From Aspidapion aeneum (taxonomy: Eukaryota > Arthropoda > Insecta > Coleoptera > Brentidae), in NCBI GenBank assembly GCA_963576565.1, contig OY755048.1, positions 10,641,984 through 10,705,983 of the forward strand: 64,000 bases of DNA. The letters are read 5' to 3'. Below the pieces are notes generated by a model. That model saw only the letters and a list, made by a program, of their open reading frames with translations. It made no database searches and was not told where the DNA came from. The position numbers and the translations under genes are program-made. Below, piece by piece: positions 22,935 through 34,112 of the stretch. Numbering within the stretch: position 1 is the stretch's first letter; each line of letters begins with the position of its first letter.

Positions 22935-23034
22935 ATTAAGCTAACTTTTCACAATTCATATTTTAAGAGCTATACTATTTACGAACAAAAGCACAGAATT
23001 AGCTACAGTATGGTGTGGCGGTGTAGATATGAAA
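22935..23034 (-). repeat. Single inverted satellite monomer
   Basis: On the minus strand this reads ATATCTACACCGCCACACC, CATACTGTAGCT, GTGCTTTTGTTCGTAAATAG and AAAATATGAATTGTGAAAAG, matching the monomer array at 16.4-18.0 kb. It abuts the RNase H LINE fragment. Confidence 0.7.
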
Positions 23035-23111
23035 AAACCCTGCAAGAATGCTTAGAGGAGCTAGAGACCCTAAGCAATGGCAAACGGGTGACGCTGGTTT
23101 GGGTGCCGGGT
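23035..23111 (+). pseudogene. LINE RNase H fragment, left part
   Basis: Translates as LQECLEELETLSNGKRVTLV followed by WVPGR. The WVPGH motif of RNase H domains in I/R1-like LINEs is recognisable, with His changed to Arg. The reading frame stops at 23111 because a fold-back element begins there; its continuation is at 26319. Confidence 0.65.
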
Positions 23112-26100
23112 CGCGTAAATCCATTCTTTACTGTGGTACAGTTTAGTTACTGTACAGCAGGGTAAGTCTACATCAATTCAACCAATTTAAAAATATTTTT
23201 GAACCTTGAGTTTTTTGATGATGGTGAGTTTTTGTGTAGTTATTCTCCGCCTAATAAAAAGTAAAAATACATATTTTTAAATTTTTTGGTTGCATATTTT
23301 TTGAGTTATGCGTTTCCAGAAATAAAAATATTGACCCATTTTTAGCCAGCATCGGTTTCTTTAAACTTCTATAATTTTTAAATCGTTTAAGATAATTATC
23401 TGAAACTCGCTATATGTAGAGAACGATTCACATGTCGAACTTTGATGTGTTGATAGCCTCATTTCCTAAAAAAAAGGACAAAGGGTCTATGCCAAAATTA
23501 TATTTTTGATGAAATCTCAAAAACGGATTTTTTGTTTTTCTTAATTTTTATAAAAAATTTTTTTTGACTATTTGTTTACATGTGCGCTAAATTTTACCTT
23601 GGGATGATAATGTGATCATAGTTAAAAAAGTTTATTTATATCTTGATGCATATATTGTTTGATATTTTTATTACTATAAAAATTAATATCTAAGTGCATA
23701 TATTGTTATGAAGCATCTTAAGTATGTAGCATGTTTATTATAAAAACGTGGACACCATGGGCATCTGGTTTCGCTACGTTGACAATAATTAATTAAAAAC
23801 GTACTTACATAATAACGGACTCACAAGAATTGAGAACCTGTACATAAATGCCTCCTTTTCGCCCTTTCTCGCTGCAATGTTTGATATTGATAAAAATAGT
23901 TACATTATTTATCTCTTAAACAGTGGTTGCGCGTGGAGTAAAACTTTAAGGGTGCACACCAAAAAATTATTGCAGCCACACCCAACAGATAACGCCAAGT
24001 TGTCTCAGTGCACTAATTTAAGCTGCACCTTTCACAGCCAACGGCAACCGGTGGGTAGCATCACGAGGGTGTGGGCGTTATCGATCGCCGCAATTGATTG
24101 ATTGAAGTAAGGCCCAGATTCTGTGTACTGTAATATTCTATATTTCGAAATTAGAATGCGACATAACATCAACGGTGCACAGAATTTGGATTTAGTTAAG
24201 CGCTGCGCCGCGCCGGCGGTAGCCGATCTACGCATCCTCGCTTCAACTCAAATGCAAACACATACATACCGGGTATTAATTCTTAGTTAGTATTCAAGTC
24301 TTTGGTGAATTCCTTTTGGGGTTTAATGATACTTTATGATGAAATTATTAATTAAAGAATGGTCAGATTTTAATATTTTTTTAAGTAAAATTTGGGAGTG
24401 TACGTGTTCATGTGCACTTATGGAGGAACAGCCACTGCTCTTAAAATAGTGGCAAAATCGGCCGTAAGGTAATTAAATATCAGAGGTGGCGTATTACTTT
24501 GACTGATGACTTTTTCTAAAAAAAAACAAAAGTTGCGTAAACATGGCGTTTCGTAGCGTGTTTTCTCAGTCTGTTTGGCTTTGCGACGTATCCGTTCTGG
24601 AAATTAATTTGATTTTACGTAGTTACCGAAATCGAAATGGTAGATTGAAACTCGAAAAAAAATTGGTTGGTATTTTCCACTTAATGTTGCAACCCCTATG
24701 ATGACCAAAATCATCCCACGATAGTGAGACATTCCAGAAATGTGACAGAGTGGATGAGTAATCTTAATTTAGGCGTCGAAATAAGTAAGTGAAAATGATT
24801 AAAAACTTTTGAAATGGTATAATTCCAGTCACGGCTAATTTATAGGTAAAATATTAAAGTAGAGAAATTGTCAAATAGTTATATTTAAGGTAAAATAAAA
24901 GAATTTTGAACAATCAACTTACAAAAATACATTTTTAAACAGGAACCCACTGTCATCCCATGATAAAACTTGACCTACATGTAAATAAATAGCCTAGAAA
25001 ACAAATTTAAAAAAATAGAACAAAATAAAAAATCCGTTTTTAAACTGCATCAAAAATAAATTTTGTGGTGAGACCCCTGCATTTTTTTTACAAGAAGGAT
25101 TCCACTAGGCATACCATAATTAAGCTTGTAGACCTATAAGATTACACAGCAACTTTTACCTCGATATGCCCAAGACTTTATGAATACCAAGGGTTTAAAG
25201 AAAACAAGTCAGTGCTAAAAAAGAGGATATTAAGCATTAAAAAAAATTAATAACTCAAAAACTAGACTGCTAAAAAATCTAAAATTTTGCATTTTTACTT
25301 CTTTCTACTTAGTAAATAATTTGACCAAAAATAATGAAAATCAAAAGTGACAAGGTCCAAACCATTGGTTGATTTGATATGGACTTACCCAGCAGTAAAC
25401 AATGAAACTATAGTAACGCAGTTTCGCAACTCCAATTTTTACTGCGGTATAGTAAAGTCCGCTACTGTAGCTCGGTAAGCAATGGAACTAGAGTCACACG
25501 GTTTCGCAACTCCATTATTTACTGCGGTACGGTAAATACTGTATCATTAAAATAAGGTAGTTAGGAGAAGCACTCACCCAGGTTGTGTTTACATATTGGA
25601 GCGTTTGATTTGACGCCGCGAAGCGCTCGGCAGCTGTTTTTTTTTATGGGTTGCATTGAAGAGGATACAACTTATTCAAAAAAAGAAGAGGAGCTGCTGA
25701 GCACTTCAGGGCGTCAAATCAAACGCTCGAATATGCGAACAACCTCGGCTCGTGCTTCTGCTAACTACCTTATTCATATGCCTAAATGTTCGATTTTTTG
25801 TACAGTCGACAAAACAATATAATGTTATTTAAAAAGGGTCTAACAATTTACTTTTATTTAAAAAAATAAAAAATTTTGAGAATTTTGAACCCAAATAATT
25901 AGATACTGTAATTGTAGTCAACGCATGAAATGATGATAATGAATAATATAATAATGATTTTATATTTTACCTTATTTTCATTAGGATGCTATAAAATTTA
26001 AGGGTTAAAAATTTTTAATATTTTCTGTTTTTAAAGTTTCGTTTTTGCTAAGTGTTCAAGAAATTAAACAGCAAAACGCTGCTTGCTCTAAACTACTGAA

Positions 26101-26318
26101 ACACTTGCAAGAGCCATGTTTCTTACTGTACCGCAGTAAAAAATGTAGTTGTTAAACAGGCGTAACTCTAGTTTCATTGTTTACCGCGTTACAGTAACTG
26201 AATTTACTGTACCGCAGTAAAGATCGGAGCTGCGAAACCACGTAACTATACTTTCATTGTTTACTGCCGTACAGTAACTGAGCTTACTGTACCACAGTAA
26301 AGAAAGGATTTACGTTGA
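23112..26318. mobile_element. Composite fold-back element, about 3.2 kb
   Basis: Both outer ends read GTAAATCC(A/T)TTCTTTACTGT going inward, then GGTACAGT. Just inside, long inverted arms run from about 23150 to 23690 and, inverted, from about 25390 back to 24870 (landmarks TCAACCAAT, TTTTTGAGTTAT, TTTCTTTAAAC, AAAAACGGATTTTTT and TTTACATGT appear in matching order). Between the right arm and the right end lie two clusters (25386-25550 and 26118-26310) of two roughly 80-bp units in opposite orientation, each with the palindromic word TTTACTGCGGTACAGTAA or variants. There is no transposase. The host RNase H sequence is continuous across the insertion. It may be two elements of one family sharing an end. 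Confidence 0.75.
25552..25780. mobile_element. Nested MITE hairpin with about 90-bp arms
   Basis: AATAAGGTAGTTAGGAGAAG, CAGGTTGTG and GAGCGTTTGATTTGACGCC on the left are inverted on the right (GGCGTCAAATCAAACGCTC, AACAACCT, CTTCTGCTAACTACCTTATT). The arms are about 85-90 % identical around a central segment of about 50 bp. It lies inside the larger fold-back element, so it is younger or was carried by it. Confidence 0.75.
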
Positions 26319-26590
26319 GGGGGTCAAACAGGGGAAGGTGGACGAATTCGTGCGGATCGGAGCAGGAACCGACAATGTAGAGCTGAAGCTACTTCTGGGT
26401 GTAACCAAAAGACAATAAATGGCTCCAGGATGCACTAAAAAACTTATGGGAATCAGGAATATGTTGCCTACGGACTCGTAGACCGACCAAAATCAACCAG
26501 ATTTAGATGGTTGCTGAGACGAACACGAAAAGAAGTTAGACTAGTCCTATCTCAAGTAACATTTTAGGGCATATTGGCAAGTTAAAGAGT
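26319..26590 (+). pseudogene. LINE RNase H fragment, right part
   Basis: Continues the fragment that stops at 23111: GKVDEFVRIGAG corresponds to the GNEKADELAR motif of LINE RNase H. WLQDALKNLWESGICC and, after stops, KEVRLVLSQ follow, the latter matching the segment downstream of RNase H (RKQVRLVTGLL in relatives). Frames are interrupted. This is a clean internal control for where the fold-back element inserted. Confidence 0.55.
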
Positions 26591-27790
26591 CAAAATATCT
26601 ACTTTTTTCCTTAAAAAAATTACTTTGAAGTTAAAGGTTTGTAGGATGTCATAAATTGGAAAAAATAACCCTTTAATTTATAGACAAGAAATTTTGAAGA
26701 ATTCTCTTAGGAAAAACTTTCTAATTTTTTCCCTCTATGTAGTCTTCAAACACGTTTCAGCTATAAAGGTAATGGGAGGAGACAATTTGCCCTAAGCCTG
26801 ACCAAGTCTTCTACTTTGAGGTTCTCGATTGCCGTGGACATTTTTAAGACAACATAGCTTGTACAATAGTGTTAATCTTGACTTTAAAAACTTCTTAAAA
26901 GTTAAGAACTTTTTTGGTTTGCTACGTAAGTTAGAGTTACTTATTTTTGACCTGAATTAATGCCTTTCAGGCAGGGCCGTTTTTGCTTTAAGTTACAGGT
27001 TGAAAATTGGACTTTATTTTGTTCTTATAAAAAACGTATGAGTGGTTGAAAACAAGAAACCTAAAACATAGCCCTGCCAGGGAGTAGTGGTAGGAGGTTA
27101 TGCTGTGTGGGAGTGTTGACATAACCTAACCTTTTGTTTAGTTGTTAAACACCCACCAAACATTATTATTGTGTTACTCTTTTTTTTAAATGTTTTAATT
27201 TCTTTCTTTCCTGACAGATGTAGAGGGCGCCACAAAACAGAAGAGATTTTGAGTTATTTTGAACCATATGGGCTAAAATGAAGTTGAAAACTTGTCTAAA
27301 CATAGACATATTGTCCAAACCTTGGTCAAAGTCTCATGTAGGTAACTTAGACATGCAAGACAAACTGTGCTAATTACCTATTTTCTCCTTCCAAATTACC
27401 TTGGTTTTTGTCCCCACTTTGGAAAAATGTCTTTTTTAACCTATTAATTTTCTACAGAGTAAAATTATTTACTTATTTTAACTGGAAATAACCCGTTAGT
27501 GGAGGATGACACAACTAGGGGTCGAAAGCGACCCTACCTGACCTGCCCTGCCTGTGGGCAGGAGGAAGAGATCAAGGCACTTCGTAGAGAGAAGGAGCTG
27601 CACTTGCTCAAATTGGCTGTCATACTAGACTTTGTATAGAGAACAAGAAGGTCCCCAATGAGCTACCTGGACACCGAATGTAGGTGTAGAGAGTGGTAAG
27701 GGAAAGACCTGGGGCATACCTACACTGGCCAACTTGCTGGACCTACGGGTCAACCTCATCCTATTACGAACCAATGCACGTTGTTACAGT
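26591..27790. other. No gene recognised
   Basis: 27500-27760 is GC-richer and partly purine-rich (GGCAGGAGGAAGAGATCAAG), with stops in all frames. It could be decayed coding sequence, but I recognise no family. Confidence 0.3.
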
Positions 27791-27845
27791 CTTGTGTGGC
27801 CAGATAGATGCGAAAAAAACGTGTTTTCGGTTGAGATTGAAGCAA
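27791..27845 (-). repeat. Partial satellite monomer
   Basis: GTGTGGCCAGATAGATGCGA, AAAAAACG and CGGTTGAGATTGAAG match the inverse of the monomer core (CAGCTCAA, CGCATCTACATGACCACAC) from the 16.4-18.0 kb array. Confidence 0.5.
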
Positions 27846-28329
27846 ATGTCGAGTGAGGAAAATTATTAATAGAGAGATAGAGAAAGCGTGAGAAAGAAAG
27901 GTTTTTAATGAGGAGCGCAAGTGCTTGCGTTATTTAAAATATTGTCAAGAAAGAAAAGTCTTTTTAAAAAGAGGGTTTTAATATTTTAAATGCTACCTTT
28001 TCGGCTGCAGAGATTTCTAAAAACGCGCTCTGGTGCGCGCTGCCTGTAACGAAACGCTATATAAAAAGGTTCGCTAAAGCGTAGTAAAAAGCCGCTCTTA
28101 ACAACGCTTTTTCCTTTTCCAAACAGTTTACTGTCAAACAAATTAGTCTGGGATAAAATACTTAGGAGAATGTCTGGCCAGGAGGCAGTTTTGTAAGCGA
28201 TGTATCTTTACACGTAAGAACTGTCCAACGCGGGTGATTGATTGCCTTTCTCGCCACACTGGTAATAATAGCTGTCGCTACCTATCTTTGCCAGTGTGAC
28301 ATTTTTCTTATATACACCGCCAATCGATT
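27846..28329. other. No gene seen
   Basis: Nothing recognised; open frames are short. Confidence 0.3.
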
Positions 28330-29000
28330 GGCAGCCCACAAGATTTTCCTCAATGATAAAGTAACTCTTATGTTTCCATTTCTAACAACACAACCTAACT
28401 ATAGAATTTGTTAAATGGAATATTACGAGGGTACCTCAGTACGAACCCAACCAGTGTGAAGAGGCGATAAATGGTGCTGATGATGACAGAAAAGAAAATA
28501 TGAATTGCATATAGCATTTGTTTTAAGGGGTATTGCGAAGAGACACAGTACGTGAAGATTTTCCTTAATGATAAGGAAACTCCTATGTTTCCTTTTCTAA
28601 CAGACAACCTAACTATAGCATTTGTTAAATGGAATATTACGAGGATACACAGTACGTACCTCAGTATGAGCCTAACCTGTGTGAAAAGCATTTAGCATTT
28701 CTTGTAAGGGATATTGCGAACATACACAGTACGTGAAGATTTTCCTTAATGATAAGGAAACTGTTATGTTTCCATTTCTAACCCACAACCTAACTACAGC
28801 ATTTGTTAAATGGGATATTACGAGGATACCCAGTACGTACCTCAGTACGAGTCTAACCAGTATGAAGAGGGGATAAATGGTGCTGATCATGACAGAAAAG
28901 GAAATATGAATAGCATATAGCATTTGTTGTAAGGAATATTGCCAAGATACACAATATGTACCCCAGTAGGAGCCTTACCAGTGTAATGGGACGATGAATG
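28330..29000. repeat. Three-unit tandem array, 180-220 bp period
   Basis: The block AATGATAAGGAAACTCCTATG, TTTCTAAC, CAACCTAACTATAGCATTTG, TTAAATGGAATATTACGAGG, CAGTACGTACCTCAGTA and GATAAATGGTGCTGAT recurs from about 28350, 28560 and 28740, with a fourth partial unit to 29000. Open frames on the minus strand repeat similar peptides because the DNA repeats; I do not take them as coding. Confidence 0.75.
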
Positions 29001-29430
29001 GCGATGATGATATCTGAAAATGAAATATAAAACGCGGACATTTCAGCCTTGGTATTGAGGAAAAATTTAACTTCACACAGAAAAAAAAGATTTGAACTAA
29101 CGGGATATATATATTTTTATATTAGTAAAAGAGAAATTTTTGTAAGACCTCTCCATTAAGAAAAAAATTAAATAAAATAACTTAGAGGAACTGGATCGCA
29201 GGATTGACTAACAGAAAGCGCCCAATTTCGTCCTCCTGAATATATTAACACATTAAAAAAGTTAAAATACAAACTACATGGTTTTAAAAACAAACAAAAT
29301 TAATAAAAATTAATGAAACAAGAAGTTATGTTAAAAATCTAAAGAACACTAAAACGAATTGCGGAAATGTTTCCTTGTCTGTGACACACAAGCCACAATA
29401 TACATATTCTATACAATTTTTTTGTAAAGT
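29001..29430. other. No gene seen
   Basis: AT-rich, nothing recognised. Confidence 0.3.
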
Positions 29431-29890
29431 TGATGTGGCAAAAGTGAAAAGCAAAAGTTTGTAAAAAAACATGGAAAAAATCGCAATCTTGGATTTATGA
29501 CGTCACACAGGCGCTCTCCACGCAAACATCCAGCGACTTAAAATTAAGTGATCCATAACCAATCAATTTGGGGTAGTCTAAAACTTCCTTCTTCAAGTTT
29601 TTTGACTGTTAAGTGAATATTTTTTTTAAAATTAATAACTTTGTTAGTTTTTGAGATATAAAGCTAATTTCTTCACCATATTAAATGGTGTTCTCTTGCA
29701 AACAAAAAATGTTTTAATAGTTTTTATGTGAAACTAATTTAGCGAAAGTTGTAAGCCAAAGTTTGTAAAAAAAAATAAAAAAAAGCGCCATCTTTGATTT
29801 ATGAATTGGAGGCAAACACCCGGTGACTTAGATTGTGTGATCTATTACAAAGTCGATCTAGCGGAGGCCTCTGAACTAAAACTAAAAAAC
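29431..29890. repeat. Diverged tandem pair, period about 310 bp
   Basis: AAAAGCAAAAGTTTGTAAAA, ATCTTGGATTTATGACG, AACATCCAGCGACTTAAA and GTGATCCAT (29449-29552) recur as TAAGCCAAAGTTTGTAAAAA, ATCTTTGATTTATGA, AACACCCGGTGACTTAGA and GTGATCTAT (29752-29854). Confidence 0.55.
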
Positions 29891-30063
29891 GAAAACTTTT
29901 TCAGTTTTTTATACCTAATCAAAATATTATTTTTATGCCTCTAAAAAAAAAAGAAAGTTTATGCAGTTAACGCTTCGGAAAAGGAACATCTATCTCAACA
30001 AAATTTAATATCGGAAAAACTCAAGCAGCGGAAATTGTTAATAAATATATAATAAAATTTCGC

Positions 30064-30150
30064 AATTCCCCCTCATAAGCGGACACCTCCAATAAGCGGA
30101 CAAAATTGACGAAACCGTGAGTGTCCGCTTATAGGAGGTTTTAGTGTATT
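30064..30150 (-). mobile_element. pogo/Tigger-like terminal repeat
   Basis: Read on the minus strand: CACTAAAACCTCCTATAAGC, GGACACTCACGG and two further AAGCGGACA words. Termini with CCTC(C)TATAA(G/C)CGGAC are characteristic of pogo-like Tc1/mariner elements. Only this end is visible; neither the partner end nor a transposase was found. Confidence 0.55.
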
Positions 30151-31124
30151 TGCTTAGGGAATGACATTATGGTGGAAGTAAAATGCTTTGGTCAATACTG
30201 AAGAAACCGTTTTAAGTAAGTTGAGGAATGAGTCAGGGTTCTACCAAGTTAATGGTCTGACTTCTCTATATATTGGATATCTAGAAATGGTTTTCTTTAA
30301 TCTCGTAGGATTGATGTTTTATTCTTGTAGGATGGAATAATTAAAATGACAATGCAATTTAAAATAAGTAAAGAGAATTAAATGCATAATTTTTTGCGTA
30401 TATTATAGATATAAGATTTGGTAGAGTGTGAATTTAGGCACGATCCGGTGCAGCTGTTCAAACATCTTTAATTAAAGCGTATAGACGGCGCGGCGCGGTA
30501 GTAGCGGTGGAAAAGTCGTAGAATTTCCACATTTAGCGCTATCGAAATTCTCGTTGAACTCAATTTTCCACATTCCACTAATTTTAATTTGGCCCGTTTA
30601 TAAATTCACGCATATTAGAATTGCCACGCAACTTTGCGGAATGCCCAAATAAACAATGATCACTCCACAAAACTATGTAACTGAACTTAATAAACGAAGG
30701 AAGGCGATACGGCAACAACCCCATACATACTACTTACTTCTCCAAACCACATTCTTCCATTCGCTCTACAAGCACGGATCCGTGCTAAAAGTGTCTAATG
30801 CGTAGAAACCACAATGCCGCTACGCATATGCACTATCAAACACACCTACTTTTCCTACTTTAAACCATATTATTAAGGTCAGCACAACGACATTTTCTTC
30901 TCAAGGTCCTTATTGAAAGCACACCCTTAAAATCACACAAACTGCCCTAAATATCACAAAATCGAGTTTGCACTACTAACAAACTTAATATCAAAGAAGT
31001 GATAAAAACGACTGTATTAAAGAATGAAACGAGATAAGTTGCTTAGGTTAAGTTAGGTAAGTGACAGAACCGAGGGGCTAAGCAATACGAAACATTTTTA
31101 CAAGTGCTTACAAAATCCATATAT
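30151..31124. other. No gene seen
   Basis: 30485-30515 is a short GC-rich patch (GACGGCGCGGCGCGG). No coding similarity. Confidence 0.3.
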
Positions 31125-32465
31125 TAGTTGGTCGTGTCAGTCAAGGAGTTCACCAACCGTTTAGTGATGTCATCCGTTATGATTCCCTCAATTCTTATTG
31201 TTTCTTTCATGGCCTCATATATGTTAAATTTTACGTTCTTTTTTATCTCTCTGCCTTATAAAATACTGTTAAGACAGCCAATAACCTTTTTTGCTTTTAC
31301 TATGCTTTATTCCAGCTCTTCACAGTCTGTTCCTGTCTGTGTGTGCCACGCAAGTATACATACTCATTGCATGGAGATATTGTTTTTCCATTATCTAGTT
31401 CTAACTCACTTGATTCGTTTCCAATACATAAGTACTGTGTCTTGTCCACGTTCACTGTTAACCCTCACTTGTGGTATTTTTTCGTTAACTTTCTTATCAT
31501 ATACTCCATTTTTTCTCTATCATTAGCTACAATAACTTGGTCGTCAGCAAACTGTGATGTGTATATGGTAAATCGGTCGTTAAGTTGTATTCCCATAAAA
31601 TAAAATTTTTTTTGGTAATTTTCCATAATATATCATGTAATTTTTTAAATAAAATATACTGAAAATGTGTTTTTTTTTCAGTGCAGTAGATATATTTTTC
31701 CATTTTAACCGAATATATTGGGTTTTTACACAACTGGAATTGGAAAAAAACAATTGTCTTGTAAATAATCATTTTCCATAAAAAATTACAAAATATATCA
31801 TGTAATTTTACTAATCCTGTAATGTGTAATTTTTTATGGCTCTGTTATATTACAGTAAAAACGTTGGTTACAAAGTTGCCAACGTATTTTACTGGACTTT
31901 TACAAAACACTTCTTTCAGTATAATGGGTACTTTACGTTTCCAGTTTTTTAGAGCTAGTACGATATATATTTTAAAAAGAGTTGGAGAGATACAACATCT
32001 GTGTCTTAAGCCTTTCGTTACCAGGAATTCTTTTGAAACTCGATTTCAAATTTTTATTTTAGATTCTGCTCTTTGTATAGTTCTTTTATCGCTTTTATGT
32101 ATGTATGATTGATATTAGTTTGCTCTGTCATACTTTTTCTACTGGAACGGTATCATATGAATTTTGAAGGTCCACAAAGAAAACAAGATCTGCCGGCACG
32201 AAACCCACTTTGCTCTTCTTCTTCTTGATGAAAATCACTCTCTATTATATCTCTCAGAATCCTACCGTACAATCTACCTAGAGTACTGGTTACTGAAATT
32301 CCCCTATACATGTTCCCATCCAGCTTGTTTCCTTTTTTATGTATTCAGGATATGAATACAATTTTTCAATCATCAGGTACTGTATGTCCGTTTATGCATT
32401 TTTTGATAATATATGTGAGATTTTCTAGTAGTTTCTCTGATCCATGTTTGCAACTAATAAGATGA
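31125..32465 (-). pseudogene. RTE-c LINE fragment, minus strand
   Basis: Minus-strand relative of the copy at 56.9-60.7 kb. The 5' part near 32450 codes for SEKLLENLTYIIKKCINGHT, and the RT part lies at about 32000-32300. The segment near 31560-31600 encodes the LNDRFTIYTSQFADD zone (motif C, FADD), and the segment from 31125 codes for REIKKNVKFNIYEAM and IIPDDITK-like sequence. Internal deletions and stops are many. Open frames on the plus strand across this stretch are only the complement. Confidence 0.8.
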
Positions 32466-32875
32466 ATAAAACTTAACGAAAAAGCAATAAATACAGGAAA
32501 TCAAAAAAAAAAACAAGAGTGAGTGACAATAACTCGAGCCATTACTACTTATTTAAAAATGCTAATTTTACAATTGCCTAATTTGGCGTACGTAATTCTG
32601 TATTGAATTCAGTTCAATGTAAAAAATATTCATCCGTTCGTCAAATTCGCGAAGCAAATGTTACATTTTGCGAAGCCCGCGGCGCCTTTTCCCCTAATCC
32701 TTAATATAAATAAAACACCCTTCTCGACACATTGTTGTTTTTAAATAACAAAATTTATCACGAGGAAGATTTTTCATTTTCATATACTCTTTTGTTTACC
32801 TTTGATTTGCATCTTCCTTATTAAATTTCACCTAGACTCGTGACTTGAGGATAGACTACCACAAAGAATATTCAA
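32466..32875. other. No gene seen
   Basis: Nothing recognised between the RTE-c fragment and the old jockey piece. Confidence 0.3.
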
Positions 32876-33252
32876 TTGCTTATACTACAACAAATAGTTT
32901 CTTTTACATTATCTGATACACACTTTGGAGTAAAACAGGAAGATTCATCGACAAATTTAAAAGAAATTCAAGCAGACGTGCCCCAGGTTAGTGGGCTAGG
33001 TCCCTATTTATATTTACTATTAACTTGCGATATTCCAAAGCCAGAAAATTGTCACTTGCACTAGAAAAGCACATGTTAAGAGAAAAAAAATAAATTTAAA
33101 TAACTAATTGGAAGGAACTTCAATTAAATTATTCATAACCTTATTAAACAAATAGATATGGTGTTCAACTATGGGGTGGTACAAAAGAGGGTAACATTCT
33201 AGTTGCAGTGATATCAATAGTATTAAGAGACATTGTGGATATACCTCGGTAT
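32876..33252 (+). pseudogene. Old jockey LINE copy, 5' piece
   Basis: Codes for LSDTHFGVKQEDSSTNLKEI, then QADVPQVSGLGPYLYLLLTC and PKPENCHLH, the RT motif-B region of the jockey copy at 39.9-40.05 kb. The bases that would hold FADD are deleted (a jump equivalent to 40060-40318), after which the 3' end follows to GTGGATATACCTCGGTAT. At 33252 it is interrupted; the rest is at 42363-42720. Confidence 0.85.
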
Positions 33253-33709
33253 AGAAATAAAATTTCGGACTTCCATTGTCTTTATTTATTTTAAAACACG
33301 ACGTTTCGGTTAGTAAGTATCTCTAACCGTTATCAAGTGTAAACTAAACAATCTAGTCTTTAGGCTACTACTTATACTAGTTGGTGTGCAGTCAGGTGTG
33401 ACGGCCCGCCCCCTTTTTTTAATCCTAAGACGCCTGTTTTCCTTAAGGAGTGGTTTCCATATGTTTGGTATGTCCGTTCTTGGTTGACTGAAAACTTCTT
33501 TATTCTGCATTATAAACGCAGCTTCAATAAACTTTCGTTTTCGCCAATGCGACTCCTTATGTAAAACTTTAGCTTCTGACCACTGAATCCTGTGATCATT
33601 GGGTACTTTTTAGATGTTCATTTACTCTAACCTGAAGAGGACATTTCGTTTCACCTAAATATGATTTACCACACTCACACGGGATTTGGTAAATACATTC
33701 CTTATTATT
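33253..33709 (-). pseudogene. PLE tail and GIY-YIG domain, minus strand
   Basis: The minus strand reads ECIYQIPCECGKSYLGETKC, PLQVRVNEHLKS, then (after a deletion) RIQWSEAKVLHKESHWRKRK, FIEAAFIMQNKEVFSQ and DIPNIWKPLLKENRRLR. The sequence between STQ and the DHR zone is lost. It ends in the non-coding tail with the hammerhead-like hairpin and AAATAAATAAAGACAATGG. RTE-b was inserted just upstream of its ECIYQ residues. Confidence 0.9.
33292..33341 (-). ncRNA. Hammerhead-ribozyme-like motif, minus PLE
   Basis: Minus strand in order: ACAC, TTGATAA, C, GGTTAG/CTAACC stem with loop AGATACTTA, GAAAC, GTC and GTGT. ACAC and GTGT can pair as stem I. Identical in all core positions to the copy at 42247, so the core change from CTGATGA to TTGATAA belongs to the family, not to one decayed copy. 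Confidence 0.6.
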
Positions 33710-34112
33710 ATTTGGGTACGGGGTAGACCTCGTCAGATGTCTATCAGGGGAAATGAATCGACCCCTGCCCTCCGTAGATTCCAGGTACTCTCTGACCCGG
33801 AGAGTTAGCACCTGTTTAGGGTCCCATTCCCAGGGTTACGGGAGAAGACCACATCGGTATGAAAGGCGGAGAGGATGGACCTCGGTACGGTGATCATAGC
33901 GCAGGTGGCAACCCTTTCTTTTAGGGATAGTATAAAAGAAGAAGATGCTGCCTTGTAGTACCGGCGTTGGAATCGTCAAAGGCTAGGGGAAGAAAACCTC
34001 GATCAAAAATCACCTGGTCCTCCAGGTTGGGGGTTGGGGCATTAGACTAACTCTCTGATACCCGGAAAAAACGTACACTGTTAAAAAACCCAATCAAACG
34101 CCTCGGAAAGAA
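33710..34112 (+). promoter_or_regulatory. RTE-b 5' leader with likely internal promoter
   Basis: A 400-bp GC-richer leader (GGGTACGGGGTAGACCTCG, ACCCCTGCCCTCCGTAG, TCCTCCAGGTTGGGGGTTGG) precedes the first ATG of the ORF at 34113. LINE mobility requires promoter function in this region; that function is inferred, and I see no specific motif. Confidence 0.5.

Noticed and set aside
23877..24101. Possible gene with HTKKLLQPHPTD peptide
   Set aside because: Lies in the centre of a fold-back element; no domain and no support on either side.
25583..25822. 79-codon frame
   Set aside because: Spans the MITE hairpin; no domain.
27500..27760. Possible rRNA or tRNA segment (GC-richer)
   Set aside because: No tRNA arm pattern or conserved rRNA core could be seen.
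28395..29041. Repeated minus-strand peptides of 60-98 codons
   Set aside because: By-product of the tandem array; the similar peptides follow the DNA periodicity and start and stop at different points.
31128..31603. 132- and 86-codon plus-strand frames
   Set aside because: They are the complement of the minus-strand RTE-c LINE.
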